Notes: generated from the letters alone by a model not told the origin. DNA of 64,000 nt from Flavobacteriaceae bacterium LYZ1037 (GCA_003144015.1 QFWS01000002.1:601272-665271); one strand, 5' to 3'; numbered from the stretch's first letter, positions 8,490-19,200 are shown. Numbers and translations: made by a program.

Positions 8490-9168
8490 CGGTATTAAGG
8501 ATGTTTATTTCGATTTAGATCATACCCTTTGGGATTTTGATAAAAACTCAGCTCTGACATTTGATAAAATTTTTAAAATGCATAAGGTTCCTGTAGATTT
8601 AGACGCGTTTTTAAGTCACTACGAGCCCATCAATTTAGATTATTGGAAACTGTATCGAGAAGAAAAAATTGACAAAGAATCTTTAAGGTATAACCGATTA
8701 AATGATACTTTTAATAAAGTAGCCTTCCAGGCAGACAGCACCTTAATCAATAAACTTTCTATAGATTATATTGCACATCTATCCACATTTAATCATTTAT
8801 TCGAACATACCATTGATATTTTAAACTATCTGAAACCCAAATACCATTTACACATAATAACCAATGGTTTTCAAGAAGCCCAAGCAAGTAAATTAAAGAA
8901 CTCGAACATTCAACATTTTTTTAAAACGGTTACAGACTCTGAACAAATAGGTGTTAAGAAGCCAAATCCGAAGATTTTTAATTATGCTCTAAATAAAGGA
9001 AATGCAAAACCAGAAACTAGCGTCATGATTGGAGATAATATAGAAGCAGATATTTTAGGAGCCTTACATATTGGTATGGAAGCTATTTATTTTAATTATC
9101 AAAAGAAATTAGATAAACTCCAATTGAAGCAAGTAAATAATCTAAATGAATTAAAATTATTTTTATAA
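8479..9168 (+). CDS. HAD-superfamily nucleotidase of the YjjG type
   Basis: 229 residues. HAD motif I is FDLDHTLWDFD (D12 nucleophile, D14), motif II is the serine/threonine in IITNGF, and the later motifs are VKKPNPKIF and MIGDNIEADILGA. This set and the length match YjjG/YfnB-like 5'-nucleotidases, which in E. coli clean up non-canonical pyrimidine nucleotides. The start overlaps the preceding gene by 11 bases, showing tight coupling. Substrate cannot be read from the sequence. Confidence 0.85.
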   Translation: MKINGIKDVYFDLDHTLWDFDKNSALTFDKIFKMHKVPVDLDAFLSHYEPINLDYWKLYREEKIDKESLRYNRLNDTFNKVAFQADSTLINKLSIDYIAHLSTFNHLFEHTIDILNYLKPKYHLHIITNGFQEAQASKLKNSNIQHFFKTVTDSEQIGVKKPNPKIFNYALNKGNAKPETSVMIGDNIEADILGALHIGMEAIYFNYQKKLDKLQLKQVNNLNELKLFL

Positions 9169-9206
9169 ATCTTAGTTATCTTTACACGAATTAAATTGTA
9201 CTCAAA

Positions 9207-10049
9207 ATGTTTAAGAAATTTCTTTGTATTGCTATAGTAATCTTTTCTTCGCTTTCAGCCTTTTCACAGAACAGTGTTAATGACTATAAATACGTTATTG
9301 TTCCAAGTGAATTCAGATTTTTGGACGAACCAGATGAATTTCAGCTAAATTCAATTTCTCATTTTTTATTTAATAAATATGGTTTTATTGCTCTAAAAGA
9401 AGACGAACAATTTCCAGAAGATTTAATATTTAATCCATGCTTAGGTTTAAAATCGGATGTTATTGATGTGTCCGGAACTTTTAAAAGAAAACTAATTATA
9501 GAATTAAAAAACTGCAATAACGAAGTCATTTTTCTATCACAAGAAGGGGAGAGTACTGAAAAAACTTATTCAATAGCTTATAATAAAGCATTAAGAGATG
9601 CTTTTTTATATGTAAATGCTTTAAATTATAACTACAAGCCTAATGAAACTATTTTAGCAAAGGGAAGTTCAAAAAATAAAGCAGCAGACCAAGAAATAGA
9701 ACAACTAAAAGAAGAAATTGCTATCTTAAAACAAGAAAAAGAAACTCAAATAGTTTCAGAAACTGCAGTTGCTGTATCAACTGTCGATTCTGTTGTAAAT
9801 GAAACACCAGAGCTGGCTTCTGAAAGTGTTGAAACAAAAGAAACTGTTTTATTTGCACAGAAAACAAACAGTGGTTATCAATTGGTAAATAATGCTTCAA
9901 AAGTCGTTATGGTTTTATTGCAAACCAGAAACCCTGAAGTGTTTATTGTTCAAGATAAAAATGCCATTGTAATAAAGGAAGGCACTTTTTGGTATGTGTC
10001 TGAAAACGATGGTCAGGTAAAAGATACCAGATTAAATATTAAATTCTAA
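9207..10049 (+). CDS. Secreted protein of unknown function
   Basis: 280 residues with a clear signal peptide (MFKKFLCIAIVIFSSLSAFSQ). The mature part has a mixed alpha/beta domain of about 120 residues (YKYVIVPSEFRFLDEPDEFQ; KRKLIIELKNCNNEVIFLSQ), a short coiled coil near residue 160-180 (IEQLKEEIAILKQEKE), a low-complexity Ser/Val/Glu linker and a small C-terminal beta-rich domain. I recognise the general pattern from flavobacterial genomes but know no function. The stop overlaps the convergent rarA stop by four bases. A TATCTTTA sequence about 25 bases upstream may be a -7 box. Confidence 0.7.
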   Translation: MFKKFLCIAIVIFSSLSAFSQNSVNDYKYVIVPSEFRFLDEPDEFQLNSISHFLFNKYGFIALKEDEQFPEDLIFNPCLGLKSDVIDVSGTFKRKLIIELKNCNNEVIFLSQEGESTEKTYSIAYNKALRDAFLYVNALNYNYKPNETILAKGSSKNKAADQEIEQLKEEIAILKQEKETQIVSETAVAVSTVDSVVNETPELASESVETKETVLFAQKTNSGYQLVNNASKVVMVLLQTRNPEVFIVQDKNAIVIKEGTFWYVSENDGQVKDTRLNIKF

Positions 10050-11323
10050 TAGGAGTATTTATCTTTCCAACGAAGTTTTAGAAATTCACGATGGGCATTT
10101 TCTCGAGCATTGTTACCTGGATCGTATAACTTCGAATTTTTAATTTCCTCGGGTAAAAATTCTTGCTCAGCAAAATTGTTTTGATAATTATGGGCATATT
10201 TATAATTGTCGCCATAACCCAGTTCTTTCATCAATTTGGTTGGTGCATTTCTAATTTCTAATGGCACCGATAAGTCACCAGTGTTTTTAACCAATTGTTG
10301 TGCTTTAATAATAGCTTGATATGCAGCATTACTTTTTGGCGAACAAGCTAAATACGTAGCACATTGACTTAAAATAATGCGCGATTCTGGATGCCCAATG
10401 GTAGATACTGCTTGGAAAGTATTATTGGCCATAATTAAAGCTGTAGGATTGGCATTCCCAATATCTTCACTTGCAAGAATAAGTAATCTTCTAGCAATAA
10501 ATTTCACATCTTCTCCACCTTCAATCATTCTAGCTAACCAATATACAGCTCCATTTGGGTCGCTTCCACGAATCGATTTTATAAATGCTGAAATAATGTC
10601 GTAATGCTGTTCACCTGTTTTATCATATCGAACGGTGTTGTTTTGAACTTTTTGTAAAACAGCTTCGTTTGTAATTGTAATATGTTCTGTCGCTTCAGAA
10701 TTCACTATCAGTTCGAAGATGTTTAATAATTTTCTAGCATCTCCTCCAGAAAGACGTAATAGGGCGTCTGTTTCTTTAAGCTTGATGTTTTTTTTAGATA
10801 TTATCTCATCTTTTTCAATTGCACGCTTTAAAAGCGCTTCTAAATCGTTTTTGCTAAAAGAATTTAAAATATAAACTTGACACCTTGACAAAAGTGCAGG
10901 AATAACTTCGAAGCTAGGATTTTCGGTAGTGGCTCCAATTAAAGTCACCCAACCTTTTTCAACAGCTTGTAATAAAGAATCTTGTTGCGATTTGCTAAAC
11001 CTATGAATTTCATCAATAAAAAGAATTGGATTTTTAGTTGTAAATAAGCCTCCACTTGTTTTTGCTTTTTCAATTACATCCCTAACATCTTTAACACCTG
11101 AACTAATGGCACTTAATGTGTAAAAAGGTCTGCCAGATTCAGTTGCAATTATATTAGCTAAAGTAGTTTTTCCAATTCCAGGAGGTCCCCATAAAATCAT
11201 GGAAGGTATTAAGCCCTGCTTGATTTGTTTGGTTAATGCACCATGTTCACCAATTAGATGTGTTTGACTGATATAGTCATCTAAAGTTTTTGGACGTAAT
11301 CTTTCAGCTAATGGCTCATTCAT
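10046..11323 (-). CDS. rarA: Replication-associated recombination protein A (AAA ATPase)
   Basis: 425 residues from the ATG at 11323. Walker A is GPPGIGKTT (46-54), Walker B is LFIDEIHR (101-108), sensor I is [12 protein letters not shown], and the C-terminal helical region contains the family segment [20 protein letters not shown]. RarA/MgsA acts at stalled replication forks with single-strand binding protein. The longer frame from 11341 would start in an AT-rich stretch that resembles a promoter box, so the shorter start, which gives the family N-terminus [11 protein letters not shown], was chosen. Its TAG stop (10048-10046) overlaps the TAA of the convergent secreted-protein gene. Confidence 0.93.
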   Translation of the reverse strand: MNEPLAERLRPKTLDDYISQTHLIGEHGALTKQIKQGLIPSMILWGPPGIGKTTLANIIATESGRPFYTLSAISSGVKDVRDVIEKAKTSGGLFTTKNPILFIDEIHRFSKSQQDSLLQAVEKGWVTLIGATTENPSFEVIPALLSRCQVYILNSFSKNDLEALLKRAIEKDEIISKKNIKLKETDALLRLSGGDARKLLNIFELIVNSEATEHITITNEAVLQKVQNNTVRYDKTGEQHYDIISAFIKSIRGSDPNGAVYWLARMIEGGEDVKFIARRLLILASEDIGNANPTALIMANNTFQAVSTIGHPESRIILSQCATYLACSPKSNAAYQAIIKAQQLVKNTGDLSVPLEIRNAPTKLMKELGYGDNYKYAHNYQNNFAEQEFLPEEIKNSKLYDPGNNARENAHREFLKLRWKDKYSY

Positions 11324-11459
11324 AATGTAAAAATAACACAAAATAAGACGAAGACTGAATTTTCTTAAAAAGAAATGTGGTACTTTTTAATTGTTCTGAC
11401 AATTTAACACGAATATTAACTATGGTCGTGTATTTGTAATAAATAGTTTAAATTTAAAT

Positions 11460-12221
11460 ATGAAAACAAAAGAAGAATTTCAATTTTCAAATGCTGTTGT
11501 ATTGGTACCCATTTTTTTTGTGTTACTTATATGGACGATATTTTGGATTGAAATTCGATTTGGTTTAGATTTTACAAAATTTGGGATTTATCCGCAAACC
11601 CTTAAAGGATTACGTGGTGTTTTGTTTAGTCCGTTTATTCATTCTGGCTTGTCTCACTTATATCATAATACCATTCCTCTATTTGTTTTAACAGCAGCTA
11701 TATTTTATTTCTATAAACCTATTGCTTGGAAAATCTTAATTTATGGCATATTGTTATCGGGTTTAATAACTTGGAGTATAGGGCGACCATCTTATCATAT
11801 TGGAGCCAGTGGACTTATTTATGTGTTGGTAAGTTTTACTTTTTTTAAAGGCATTTTAGCAAAACATTATCGGTTAATTGCTTTATCCTTACTTGTTGTC
11901 TTTCTTTATGGGAGTATGATATGGTATGTCTTACCTATTAAAGAAGGGGTTTCTTGGGAAGGCCATACGGCTGGTTTAGTAACTGGGATGCTTTTTGCTT
12001 TAATATTTAAAAAGGAAATTGCTAGACCTAAAAAATATGTTTGGGAAGAAGAGGATTTTAAAGAAGACGAAGATCCTTTTTTAAAACATTTCGATGAAAA
12101 TGGTAACTTTATTGAACACTTAGAGACTGAAACAGTACTTGAAATAGAAAAGGAGGTAAGTCCAACAATCCACTATACGTTTATTCCTAAAGAGAAACAT
12201 GTAGATAGTGATGAAACTTAA
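11460..12221 (+). CDS. Rhomboid family intramembrane serine protease
   Basis: 253 residues with about six hydrophobic segments. The catalytic dyad is visible: S117 in GASGLIYVL and H169 in EGHTAGLVTG; N70 after LYH is the usual oxyanion residue. Rhomboids cleave membrane proteins within the bilayer; the substrate is unknown. An unusual acidic cytoplasmic tail of about 65 residues, rich in Glu/Asp (WEEEDFKEDEDPFLKHFDEN), follows the last membrane segment and is typical of flavobacterial versions. It ends 7 bases from the convergent rlmB stop, with no terminator between. Confidence 0.9.
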   Translation: MKTKEEFQFSNAVVLVPIFFVLLIWTIFWIEIRFGLDFTKFGIYPQTLKGLRGVLFSPFIHSGLSHLYHNTIPLFVLTAAIFYFYKPIAWKILIYGILLSGLITWSIGRPSYHIGASGLIYVLVSFTFFKGILAKHYRLIALSLLVVFLYGSMIWYVLPIKEGVSWEGHTAGLVTGMLFALIFKKEIARPKKYVWEEEDFKEDEDPFLKHFDENGNFIEHLETETVLEIEKEVSPTIHYTFIPKEKHVDSDET

Positions 12222-12228
12222 TAAACAA

Positions 12229-12963
12229 TTAACGTCTTTGTCTTATGGTTTCATAAAGTATAGCACCACACGCAACAGATACATTTAAAGATTCTATCTC
12301 ACCTAATAATGGTAATTTCGCTTTAGCATCTACTAGTTTTAAAACCGATGGATTAATACCTCTACCTTCCGAGCCCATAATTATGGCACATGGTTCTATA
12401 AATGAGACATCATAAATCGTTTGATCTGTTTTTTCTGTAGCAGCAATCACTTTAATGCCAGAAGCTTGTAAATAAAACATCGCATCTTTAATATGGTCTA
12501 CTTTACAAATAGGTACTTTAAATACAGCACCTGCACTTGTTTTTATAGTATCACCATTTACGGGTGCACCACCTTTTTTCTGTATTATTATAGCATCAAC
12601 TCCGGTACATTCAGCAGTTCTAATAATTGCGCCAAAATTTCTAACATCACTTATTTGATCAAGAAGTAAGAACAATGGTACTTTTCCAGATTCCACTACA
12701 CGTAACACAAGGTCTTCTATATTATGAAATTCTATAGGAGAAATTTGAGCTACAGCTCCTTGATGGTTTTTAGTTGTCAACCTGTTTAATTTCTCTACAG
12801 GAACATAAGAACTATTAACATTTTCTTTTCTTATCAACGTTTCTAAATCGTTAAATAGATCTCCATGTAAACCCTTTTGAAGAAACACTTTTTCAATAGT
12901 TTTTCCAGAATTTATGGCTTCTATAATGGCTCTTAAACCAAATATTTGTGTGCTATTTTCCAT
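12229..12963 (-). CDS. rlmB: 23S rRNA (guanosine-2'-O-)-methyltransferase of the RlmB/TrmH (SpoU) family
   Basis: 244 residues. An N-terminal substrate-binding domain (FGLRAIIEAINSGKTIEKVF) precedes the SPOUT knot methylase with its three motifs: LLLDQISDVRNFGAIIRTAE, IIMGSEGRGI and IESLNVSVACGAILYE. RlmB methylates G2251 in the P-loop of 23S rRNA (E. coli numbering). Paralogues in this family methylate other RNA sites, so the exact target is inferred from length and domain order. A TACATTTG promoter box lies just six bases before the start codon. Confidence 0.85.
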   Translation of the reverse strand: MENSTQIFGLRAIIEAINSGKTIEKVFLQKGLHGDLFNDLETLIRKENVNSSYVPVEKLNRLTTKNHQGAVAQISPIEFHNIEDLVLRVVESGKVPLFLLLDQISDVRNFGAIIRTAECTGVDAIIIQKKGGAPVNGDTIKTSAGAVFKVPICKVDHIKDAMFYLQASGIKVIAATEKTDQTIYDVSFIEPCAIIMGSEGRGINPSVLKLVDAKAKLPLLGEIESLNVSVACGAILYETIRQRR

Positions 12964-12968
12964 AAAAA

Positions 12969-12976
12969 CAAATGTA
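12969..12976 (-). promoter_or_regulatory. -7 box TACATTTG of rlmB
   Basis: On the minus strand TACATTTG matches TAnnTTTG and ends five bases before the ATG (12963-12961). Transcription from it would give a near-leaderless rlmB message. It begins directly after the terminator of the SusCD operon. Confidence 0.5.
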
Positions 12977-12980
12977 TAAA

Positions 12981-13008
12981 AAAAACCACCTCTTTCGAGA
13001 TGGTTTTT
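12981..13008 (-). terminator. Hairpin terminator of the SusCD operon
   Basis: Arms 12981-12992 and 12997-13008 pair with one wobble around a four-base loop, with a long T run on the minus strand. It lies 22 bases after the stop of the last lipoprotein gene. Confidence 0.8.
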
Positions 13009-13030
13009 AGAATTATAATTTGATTACTTA

Positions 13031-13864
13031 CTATAAAGGAGTAACAGTAAAACTAAATCCATTTTTAGTTACGGTTGCAACTTCAATGTCACCACTTGTT
13101 GAATTGGTTGTATAATCATCCAAAATAATAGTTCCATTAGCAGAACCGTTATAGTTTAGAGTAACTGGCATTTCAGCACCTAAGCCTAAACTAGAAAGAG
13201 GATTATCATATAAACTAACAACTAAAGTGTAAACACCATCAGCAAGTGTTGAATCAAAATTAAGATATTCTGGACAATCACCAGTAGCTGCATCATATAT
13301 TCCAGTATCATTACCCATTGAATCCATAACTAATAAGTCGAAATCAACATCACATAAGCTGTAAGTATTCCCACCACTAACTACTTCACCAGACCAATCT
13401 AATACAGAATTAAGTGTGTCATCTACTAAATTAATAGAAACTGTAAAGTCGTTTACATTAGCATTAGCTACGTTATCGCTAGCTCCAACTTGTAAAGTTT
13501 TAGCACCAGCCATACCACTATCCCAAACAGTAACTACTCCAGTACCACTTGTTGATCCAGCAGCTAAAGCAATAGTTCCAAGCTCATAATAATCTGAACC
13601 AATAGTTCCACCAGTTTTAACTAAAGGAATATATATATCAGCTTTAACAGCCTCTGGAATAGATACTGTTACACTAACATCATATCCATCTCCCGGGTCA
13701 ATCATGCTTTCAGGAACATCTACAGCACTACTACTAGCTAAAGCTACTGTAGGAGCTGTAAAGTTTATCATACTATCTCCAGTATAATCGTCTTCACTAC
13801 AAGAAGTAGTTATTACACCTGTACATAATGCAAATAAGAATAATAATTTATTTATTTTTTTCAT
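13031..13864 (-). CDS. Lipoprotein of unknown function, last gene of the SusCD operon
   Basis: 277 residues. The N-terminus MKKINKLLFLFALCTGVITTSCSEDD is a lipoprotein signal with the modified cysteine at 22. Two beta-rich domains follow: a Calx-beta/Ig-like half (about 30-155) and a C-terminal half with SLCDVDFDLLVMDSMGND and GVYTLVVSLYDNP. No catalytic motif is visible. Position after susC, susD and another lipoprotein suggests an outer-membrane surface protein helping to capture the same ligand, as SusE/SusF do for starch (inference from context). Terminator follows. Confidence 0.75.
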   Translation of the reverse strand: MKKINKLLFLFALCTGVITTSCSEDDYTGDSMINFTAPTVALASSSAVDVPESMIDPGDGYDVSVTVSIPEAVKADIYIPLVKTGGTIGSDYYELGTIALAAGSTSGTGVVTVWDSGMAGAKTLQVGASDNVANANVNDFTVSINLVDDTLNSVLDWSGEVVSGGNTYSLCDVDFDLLVMDSMGNDTGIYDAATGDCPEYLNFDSTLADGVYTLVVSLYDNPLSSLGLGAEMPVTLNYNGSANGTIILDDYTTNSTSGDIEVATVTKNGFSFTVTPL

Positions 13865-13892
13865 TTTGTTTAAATTTATTAAGTGTTACTAA

Positions 13893-14780
13893 CTAGTTTC
13901 TTACGTATGTCGAAGTATAAGCTCCTACACCAAAGAAATCATCTTGATGTTCTAACTGTAATACCCCAGTATCTTGATTCCAAGAACCACCAGTAATACA
14001 ACCAATTGCACCACCTGAATACGTACAGTAATCTGGACCACCTGAAGTACCAGATGCATCAACAACACCACCACAACCAATAGCAAAGCTACCTGGGTTA
14101 GGAATATTGTTGCTAGTACAGAATTGTAATAAACCACCATCAGCAGTTTCAGCATACCAAGTACCATCAGAGTTTTGTGTAATTGCAACTGGAGGAATTC
14201 CACCATTAGTAGTTCCAGGTCCACATACAGAATTTGTTACTGTATAGATTCCATTTAAATCACTAGCGCAATTAACAGTTAGTGCATATCTTCCCATTGG
14301 ATTATGGTAGTAATATACATCCCCATCTGTTTGGTGAATTTTAACTCTAAATACAAAGTTATCACCAATTCTTAATTGGTCTTCTGTTACTCCAGAACCA
14401 GCTAAGAATTCATCTATAGTAGTAAGACTGAAAGTATAAGGAAGTGTTGTTGTTTCAGCAACTGTTACTTCAGTTTTACCTTGGTTTAAATCTCCATTGT
14501 AAATTTTAACAACTTCTAATTTAGACACACCATCCATACTACCTGAAGTTTGTAATAAATTGAAAGTCATCCCTACTTCTGTGAAAGTTACTGTTGCATC
14601 TTCAATAGGTACCCCTGATTCAGGTGATCCTAATAAAGCTCCAGAAGAGGTAGATACGCTAATTAAAACTCCAGCAGTATCTTTATCATTTAAGACTTCA
14701 GACTCATCATCAGTATCGCAAGAAAATACGGATACTAATAAAGCCAAAATCATGATTTTTGTAAAATATTTAGTTTTCAT
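13893..14780 (-). CDS. Lipoprotein of unknown function in the SusCD operon
   Basis: 295 residues with a lipoprotein signal (MKTKYFTKIMILALLVSVFSC, cysteine 21) followed by an acidic patch DTDDESE, a common surface-export signal of Bacteroidota lipoproteins. Residues about 30-170 look like a beta-sandwich; the C-terminal 125 residues contain five cysteines (VNCASDLNG, NSVCGPG, LQFCTSNN, IGCGGV, DYCTYSGGAIGC) and are Gly/Thr rich, perhaps a disulphide-stabilised binding domain. It sits 19 bases after susD and 28 bases before the last lipoprotein gene. A surface ligand-binding role is inferred from the operon only. Confidence 0.75.
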   Translation of the reverse strand: MKTKYFTKIMILALLVSVFSCDTDDESEVLNDKDTAGVLISVSTSSGALLGSPESGVPIEDATVTFTEVGMTFNLLQTSGSMDGVSKLEVVKIYNGDLNQGKTEVTVAETTTLPYTFSLTTIDEFLAGSGVTEDQLRIGDNFVFRVKIHQTDGDVYYYHNPMGRYALTVNCASDLNGIYTVTNSVCGPGTTNGGIPPVAITQNSDGTWYAETADGGLLQFCTSNNIPNPGSFAIGCGGVVDASGTSGGPDYCTYSGGAIGCITGGSWNQDTGVLQLEHQDDFFGVGAYTSTYVRN

Positions 14781-14799
14781 CTTTTTTATTTTTTTTTAA

Positions 14800-16215
14800 T
14801 TAATTTCTATCCCAATCTACTTTCGTAGTCAATAAATCTGGACCTTGATTTGCAATTGCAGCAGCAAGATTTGCAGCATTTAAAGATTGTTCACTAGTAG
14901 GGTAAGTATATCTAGTTGGTATTGAATTAACACCAGGAGCATTATCTACAGCTAATGGTAAATTAGCAGGGATATCTGTTCTTCTCCACTCGTTCCATGG
15001 CTCTAAACCTTGCATATAAGTCGAAACCCATAATTGCTCAGCAATAGCTTGTGTTGAGAATGCAGGAGAGAAAGAACCTGAAGCTAAACCGTTTCTAACT
15101 AAAGAAGCATTGATACCAGCTTGGAAATAATTTGCTGCGTTACCACCAATATAACCTGCATCAGCAGCTTCTGCTAATAATAAGTTTATTTGAGCAGCAG
15201 ACAATAAATATACAGGAGCATCAGCAGCCATATAAGCATCACCAATTTCAGAAACTAAACCAGGAGCATAACCTGCTAAACCTGGATTAAGGTATCCTGC
15301 TGGTTTCCCAACATATCCACCAGCATCTACTTCATTTGCGTATACTGGAAGTCTAGGATCTCCAGTTGAAAGCATATGATCTACAAGAGCTTTACCCATA
15401 CACCATTCTCCAGATCTACCACCTTGTACAATTCCGTAATATGGATTTGTATTTGGTGCATTTTCTGTTGCATATGTAATAAAGGCATCATCAGAAGCAT
15501 TTACAATTAAATTACCACTATTTGCTAAAGCTTGTAAAACACTTGCATCAAATTGACCAGTATCAGAAATTCTCATCATGGCTCTAAATTTAACTGAAGC
15601 AGCTAATTTTTTCCATTTAGAAATATCTCCACCATACATTAAATCTTGAGCAGGAGTAATAGCTCCAGTTCCATCTAACATTGCCATAGCAGAATCTAAC
15701 ATATTAAAGATCTGTCCATAAGCAGCAGCTTGAGTGTCGTAAGCTGGAAATGGGTTTGCACCTCCTTGATTAGCTTCGCTTACTGGAATATCTCCAAAAG
15801 CATCAGCTAAAGTTTGAAATGCCATTGCTTGTATAGTTAAAGCAACACCTTGAACAGCTCTATTACCTTCAGCAGCAGCTAAGGCTTGCATATCTTGAGC
15901 CTCATTAATGACACTAGTATATATGTTTACAAATAAATTATCTATAGAACCTATTCTAGGGAAATATCTATCAGCATCGTTATATACTGGCTTAGATAAA
16001 TGTTGCGTCCAAGCATTTGCAGCTTCTCCTGTTAAAAAGTAATCATTTACTCTATTAACAAAAGTTCTTTCAATAAAACCTAATTCTAAATCTACAATAA
16101 TTTCTGTAGGATTATTAGGATCTGTATTAACTTCATCGAAATCTTTATCACAACTAGTAAGTCCTAATGCAAGGAATAAAGACAACAATAAAGATATTTT
16201 ATTATATTTTTTCAT
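14800..16215 (-). CDS. SusD/RagB-family outer-membrane lipoprotein (SusD-like_2 type)
   Basis: 471 residues. The lipoprotein signal ends at C22 (ALGLTSCDKDFDEVN) and is followed by DPNNPTEI, the typical opening of the SusD-like_2 subgroup. The body is helical TPR-like, and the C-terminus has EPWNEWRRTDIPANLPLAV and YPTSEQSLNAANL, both family signatures. SusD proteins form the lid over the SusC barrel and bind the nutrient at the cell surface. It follows susC by 12 bases. The nutrient (glycan, peptide or other) cannot be told from the sequence. Confidence 0.93.
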   Translation of the reverse strand: MKKYNKISLLLSLFLALGLTSCDKDFDEVNTDPNNPTEIIVDLELGFIERTFVNRVNDYFLTGEAANAWTQHLSKPVYNDADRYFPRIGSIDNLFVNIYTSVINEAQDMQALAAAEGNRAVQGVALTIQAMAFQTLADAFGDIPVSEANQGGANPFPAYDTQAAAYGQIFNMLDSAMAMLDGTGAITPAQDLMYGGDISKWKKLAASVKFRAMMRISDTGQFDASVLQALANSGNLIVNASDDAFITYATENAPNTNPYYGIVQGGRSGEWCMGKALVDHMLSTGDPRLPVYANEVDAGGYVGKPAGYLNPGLAGYAPGLVSEIGDAYMAADAPVYLLSAAQINLLLAEAADAGYIGGNAANYFQAGINASLVRNGLASGSFSPAFSTQAIAEQLWVSTYMQGLEPWNEWRRTDIPANLPLAVDNAPGVNSIPTRYTYPTSEQSLNAANLAAAIANQGPDLLTTKVDWDRN

Positions 16216-16227
16216 CTTTTTTTTTAA

Positions 16228-19200
16228 TTAAAATTTAACATTTACGCTAAAGCCTATTGTTCTAGCCGATGGAGTTTGAGCATACTCTAAACCTTGTTGA
16301 CCAGTACCTGTACCAAATGCAGTTTCAGGATCAATATGTGGAGCCTTTTTATAAAGTATAGCAAGATTTCTTACATTCAAACCTAAATCGATAGATTGGA
16401 TTGGAATGTTATTGAATAATTTCGAAGGAATTGAATATCCTAATGAAAGTTCTCTCCATTTTACAAAAGATGCATCGAATACAGAAGATTCTGCAACCCC
16501 TTGACTAAATGCAGTAGAGTAGTAACCTTGAGCTGTTTGAACTACATTGTTAGGTACATATCCACCGTTTCCGTCAGACATTACACCATTTCCAATAACT
16601 CCAGTTTCTCTACCAGGAAGTGTTTCAGCAAGTACTCCAGATAACATACCCCAAGTATTAGTTTGAGAATATACATCACCACCACTTTTCACATCGAATA
16701 AAGTTCTAAAACTAAATCCTTTATAAGAAGCATTAAGTGCTAAACCACCAGTCCAATCTGCTTGAGAGTTTCCTAATACTTTGTATTCACTATCGTAAAC
16801 AGGTAAACCATTATCGTAAATAATTTCACCGCTATCAGTACGAGCAAAAGCAGGACCGTAGATTACACCAATTGGGTAACCATTTCTAGCTTGTGTATTT
16901 ACGTTCCATAAATTACCTGATGTTAAATTTACAGCATCACCAGCTATATCGCTAACTTCGTTATCGTTTTTACCAAAGTTTACATCAATACCAAAATTGA
17001 ATCCACCAGCTTCTTTGCTTCTAATAATATCAGCACCAAGAACTAACTCAATACCTTTATTTGTAATAGTAGCAGCATTATCCCATACACTAGCAAAGCC
17101 AGATGCAGCAGATACATCAACAGGTAAAATTACATCAACAGCTTCTTTGTTGTAATAAGAGAAATCTACTCTTAATCTGTTAGAGAAAAATCTTCCATCA
17201 AATCCAACTTCAAATTCTGTTTCTTCTTGAGGCTTAATGTTTTCATTCCATAAAGTTGTTCCAATAAAAGCTGTTGGGTCAGTTCCGTTTAAAGGGAAAC
17301 CACTTAAGCTATAAGATGGTGCAACATTGTAAGCACTTAAAGGACCTGCACTACCAGTTTTTGCCCAAGAACCTCTTACTTTTAAGAAAGAAACTATGTT
17401 CTTATCAATGCTTAACATATCACTAGCAACAACACTTAAAGATGCAGCAGGATAGAAGAAGCTATTGTTAGATGCTGGAAGCACTGAAGCCCAGTCATTT
17501 CTACCACTAAAATCTAAATAGATATAGTTTTTATAGCTAATTTGACCTGTACCAAATAAACTGTTAATAGCACTTTCAGAACTAGTATCAGTAATTAATG
17601 GAGATGAACTAGAGTTTGATAAATTAAATAATTTATCTAAAACTAATTGTTCAGCAATACCTTGAAAAGCTCTGTATTTAGTTTTCATGATATTTCCACC
17701 AACACTTAAGTTTAAACCAAAGTCTTCACTAGCTCCAATTTTAGTATCGTAAGATAAAATGGCTTGTGTATTTACTTCATAACTATTTCTATTAGTTAAG
17801 CTGTAATACCCATTACGGTTATCTACAGTACCAAAAGAACGTTGTACCTCTCTTGTATCATCAAAATAATCGATACCAGTAGAAGCAGAAATGTTTAAGT
17901 TATCTGTAATCTCGTAAGCAAGATTCACAGAACCTAACCATCTGTTTCTTTCCCAAGGGTGTAAGTTGTTATCAAGTGCCCAGAAAGGGTTATTGTTGAA
18001 ATTTAAATTCCAGTTTAGTGGAGTATAGATACCAGGATTGTTGGTTTCAATTAATGGAAGGTTTTGCCAGTCTCTTAATAAAGACCAATCAACTTGTCTT
18101 GCTCCCCATACTAATTGACCAATTTGGTTGTCTACATCACCATATCCAACTGCATTTCTGTTATCAGATTGACTTTTAACATACATTGCTGTAACTCCAG
18201 CACTCCATCTGTCGCTTAAATCAAAGTTCACATTTGCAGAAATGTTGTATTTTTTCAAATCTGTATTGTAGATAATACCTTCAGCATCTGTTAATCCCAT
18301 AGATAATCTATAAGAAGCATTATCAGAAGAACCATTTAAAGATAACGTGTTTGTTGTAGATAATCCAGTGTTATAGAAATCATCTTTCACACTGTCAGGG
18401 TTAGAAACCCATGGTTGTGCTTGAGGATTGTCTGGATTGTCAATTAATGATTGGAATTGAATAAAATCAAAACCAGCATCTAAAGCAGGTCCCCAACTTT
18501 CGTCAGTACCACCGTCTCCAGAAACAGCTCCACCATCATAACCAAAACCATCTTTAAATTCAAAGTAACTTTGTGAGTGACCTTGACCATAAGAGTTTTG
18601 ATAATCTGGGAAGATATAAGGGTTAGAGAAGCTTACATTACTAGATAATGAAATACCTAAAGCTTCTTTTTTAGATCCTGTTTTAGTTGTAATTACAATT
18701 ACACCATTTTGACCTCTCATACCATACAGAGACGTTGCAGCACCACCTTTAAGAACATTTAAACTTTCAATGTCTTCAGGGTTGATATCTGCAAGACCAT
18801 TAGGTAAATCTGTACCTGAATTTGTTTCTGCAAATGTAGAGTTGTTCATTATTACACCATCAACAACAATTAAAGGCTGTGAGTTTCCGTAAATAGTAGA
18901 AATACCTCTAATCGTAATACGCGTAGAAGCACCTATATCTCCAGAAGATTTAGTAATGTTAACCCCAGCTACTTTACCTGATAATGCGTCAACGACGTTT
19001 GTAACAGGAACTGTGGTTAATTCATCAGATTTAAGGTTTTGGGCAGAATACCCAATACTTCTCTCTTCTTTTTTAATACCAAGAGCCGTTACAACAACTT
19101 CATCAATTGCAGTAACATCTGGTGCCATACTAAAACTCATGTTGTTGGAAGCTCCAACAGTCATTTCTTTTTTAGTATAACCTACGAAAGAGTAAGATAA

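Noticed and set aside
13952..14224. 90-codon frame in another phase of the operon lipoprotein
   Set aside because: Leucine/valine-rich shadow produced by the Gly/Thr-rich coding of the real gene; no start context.
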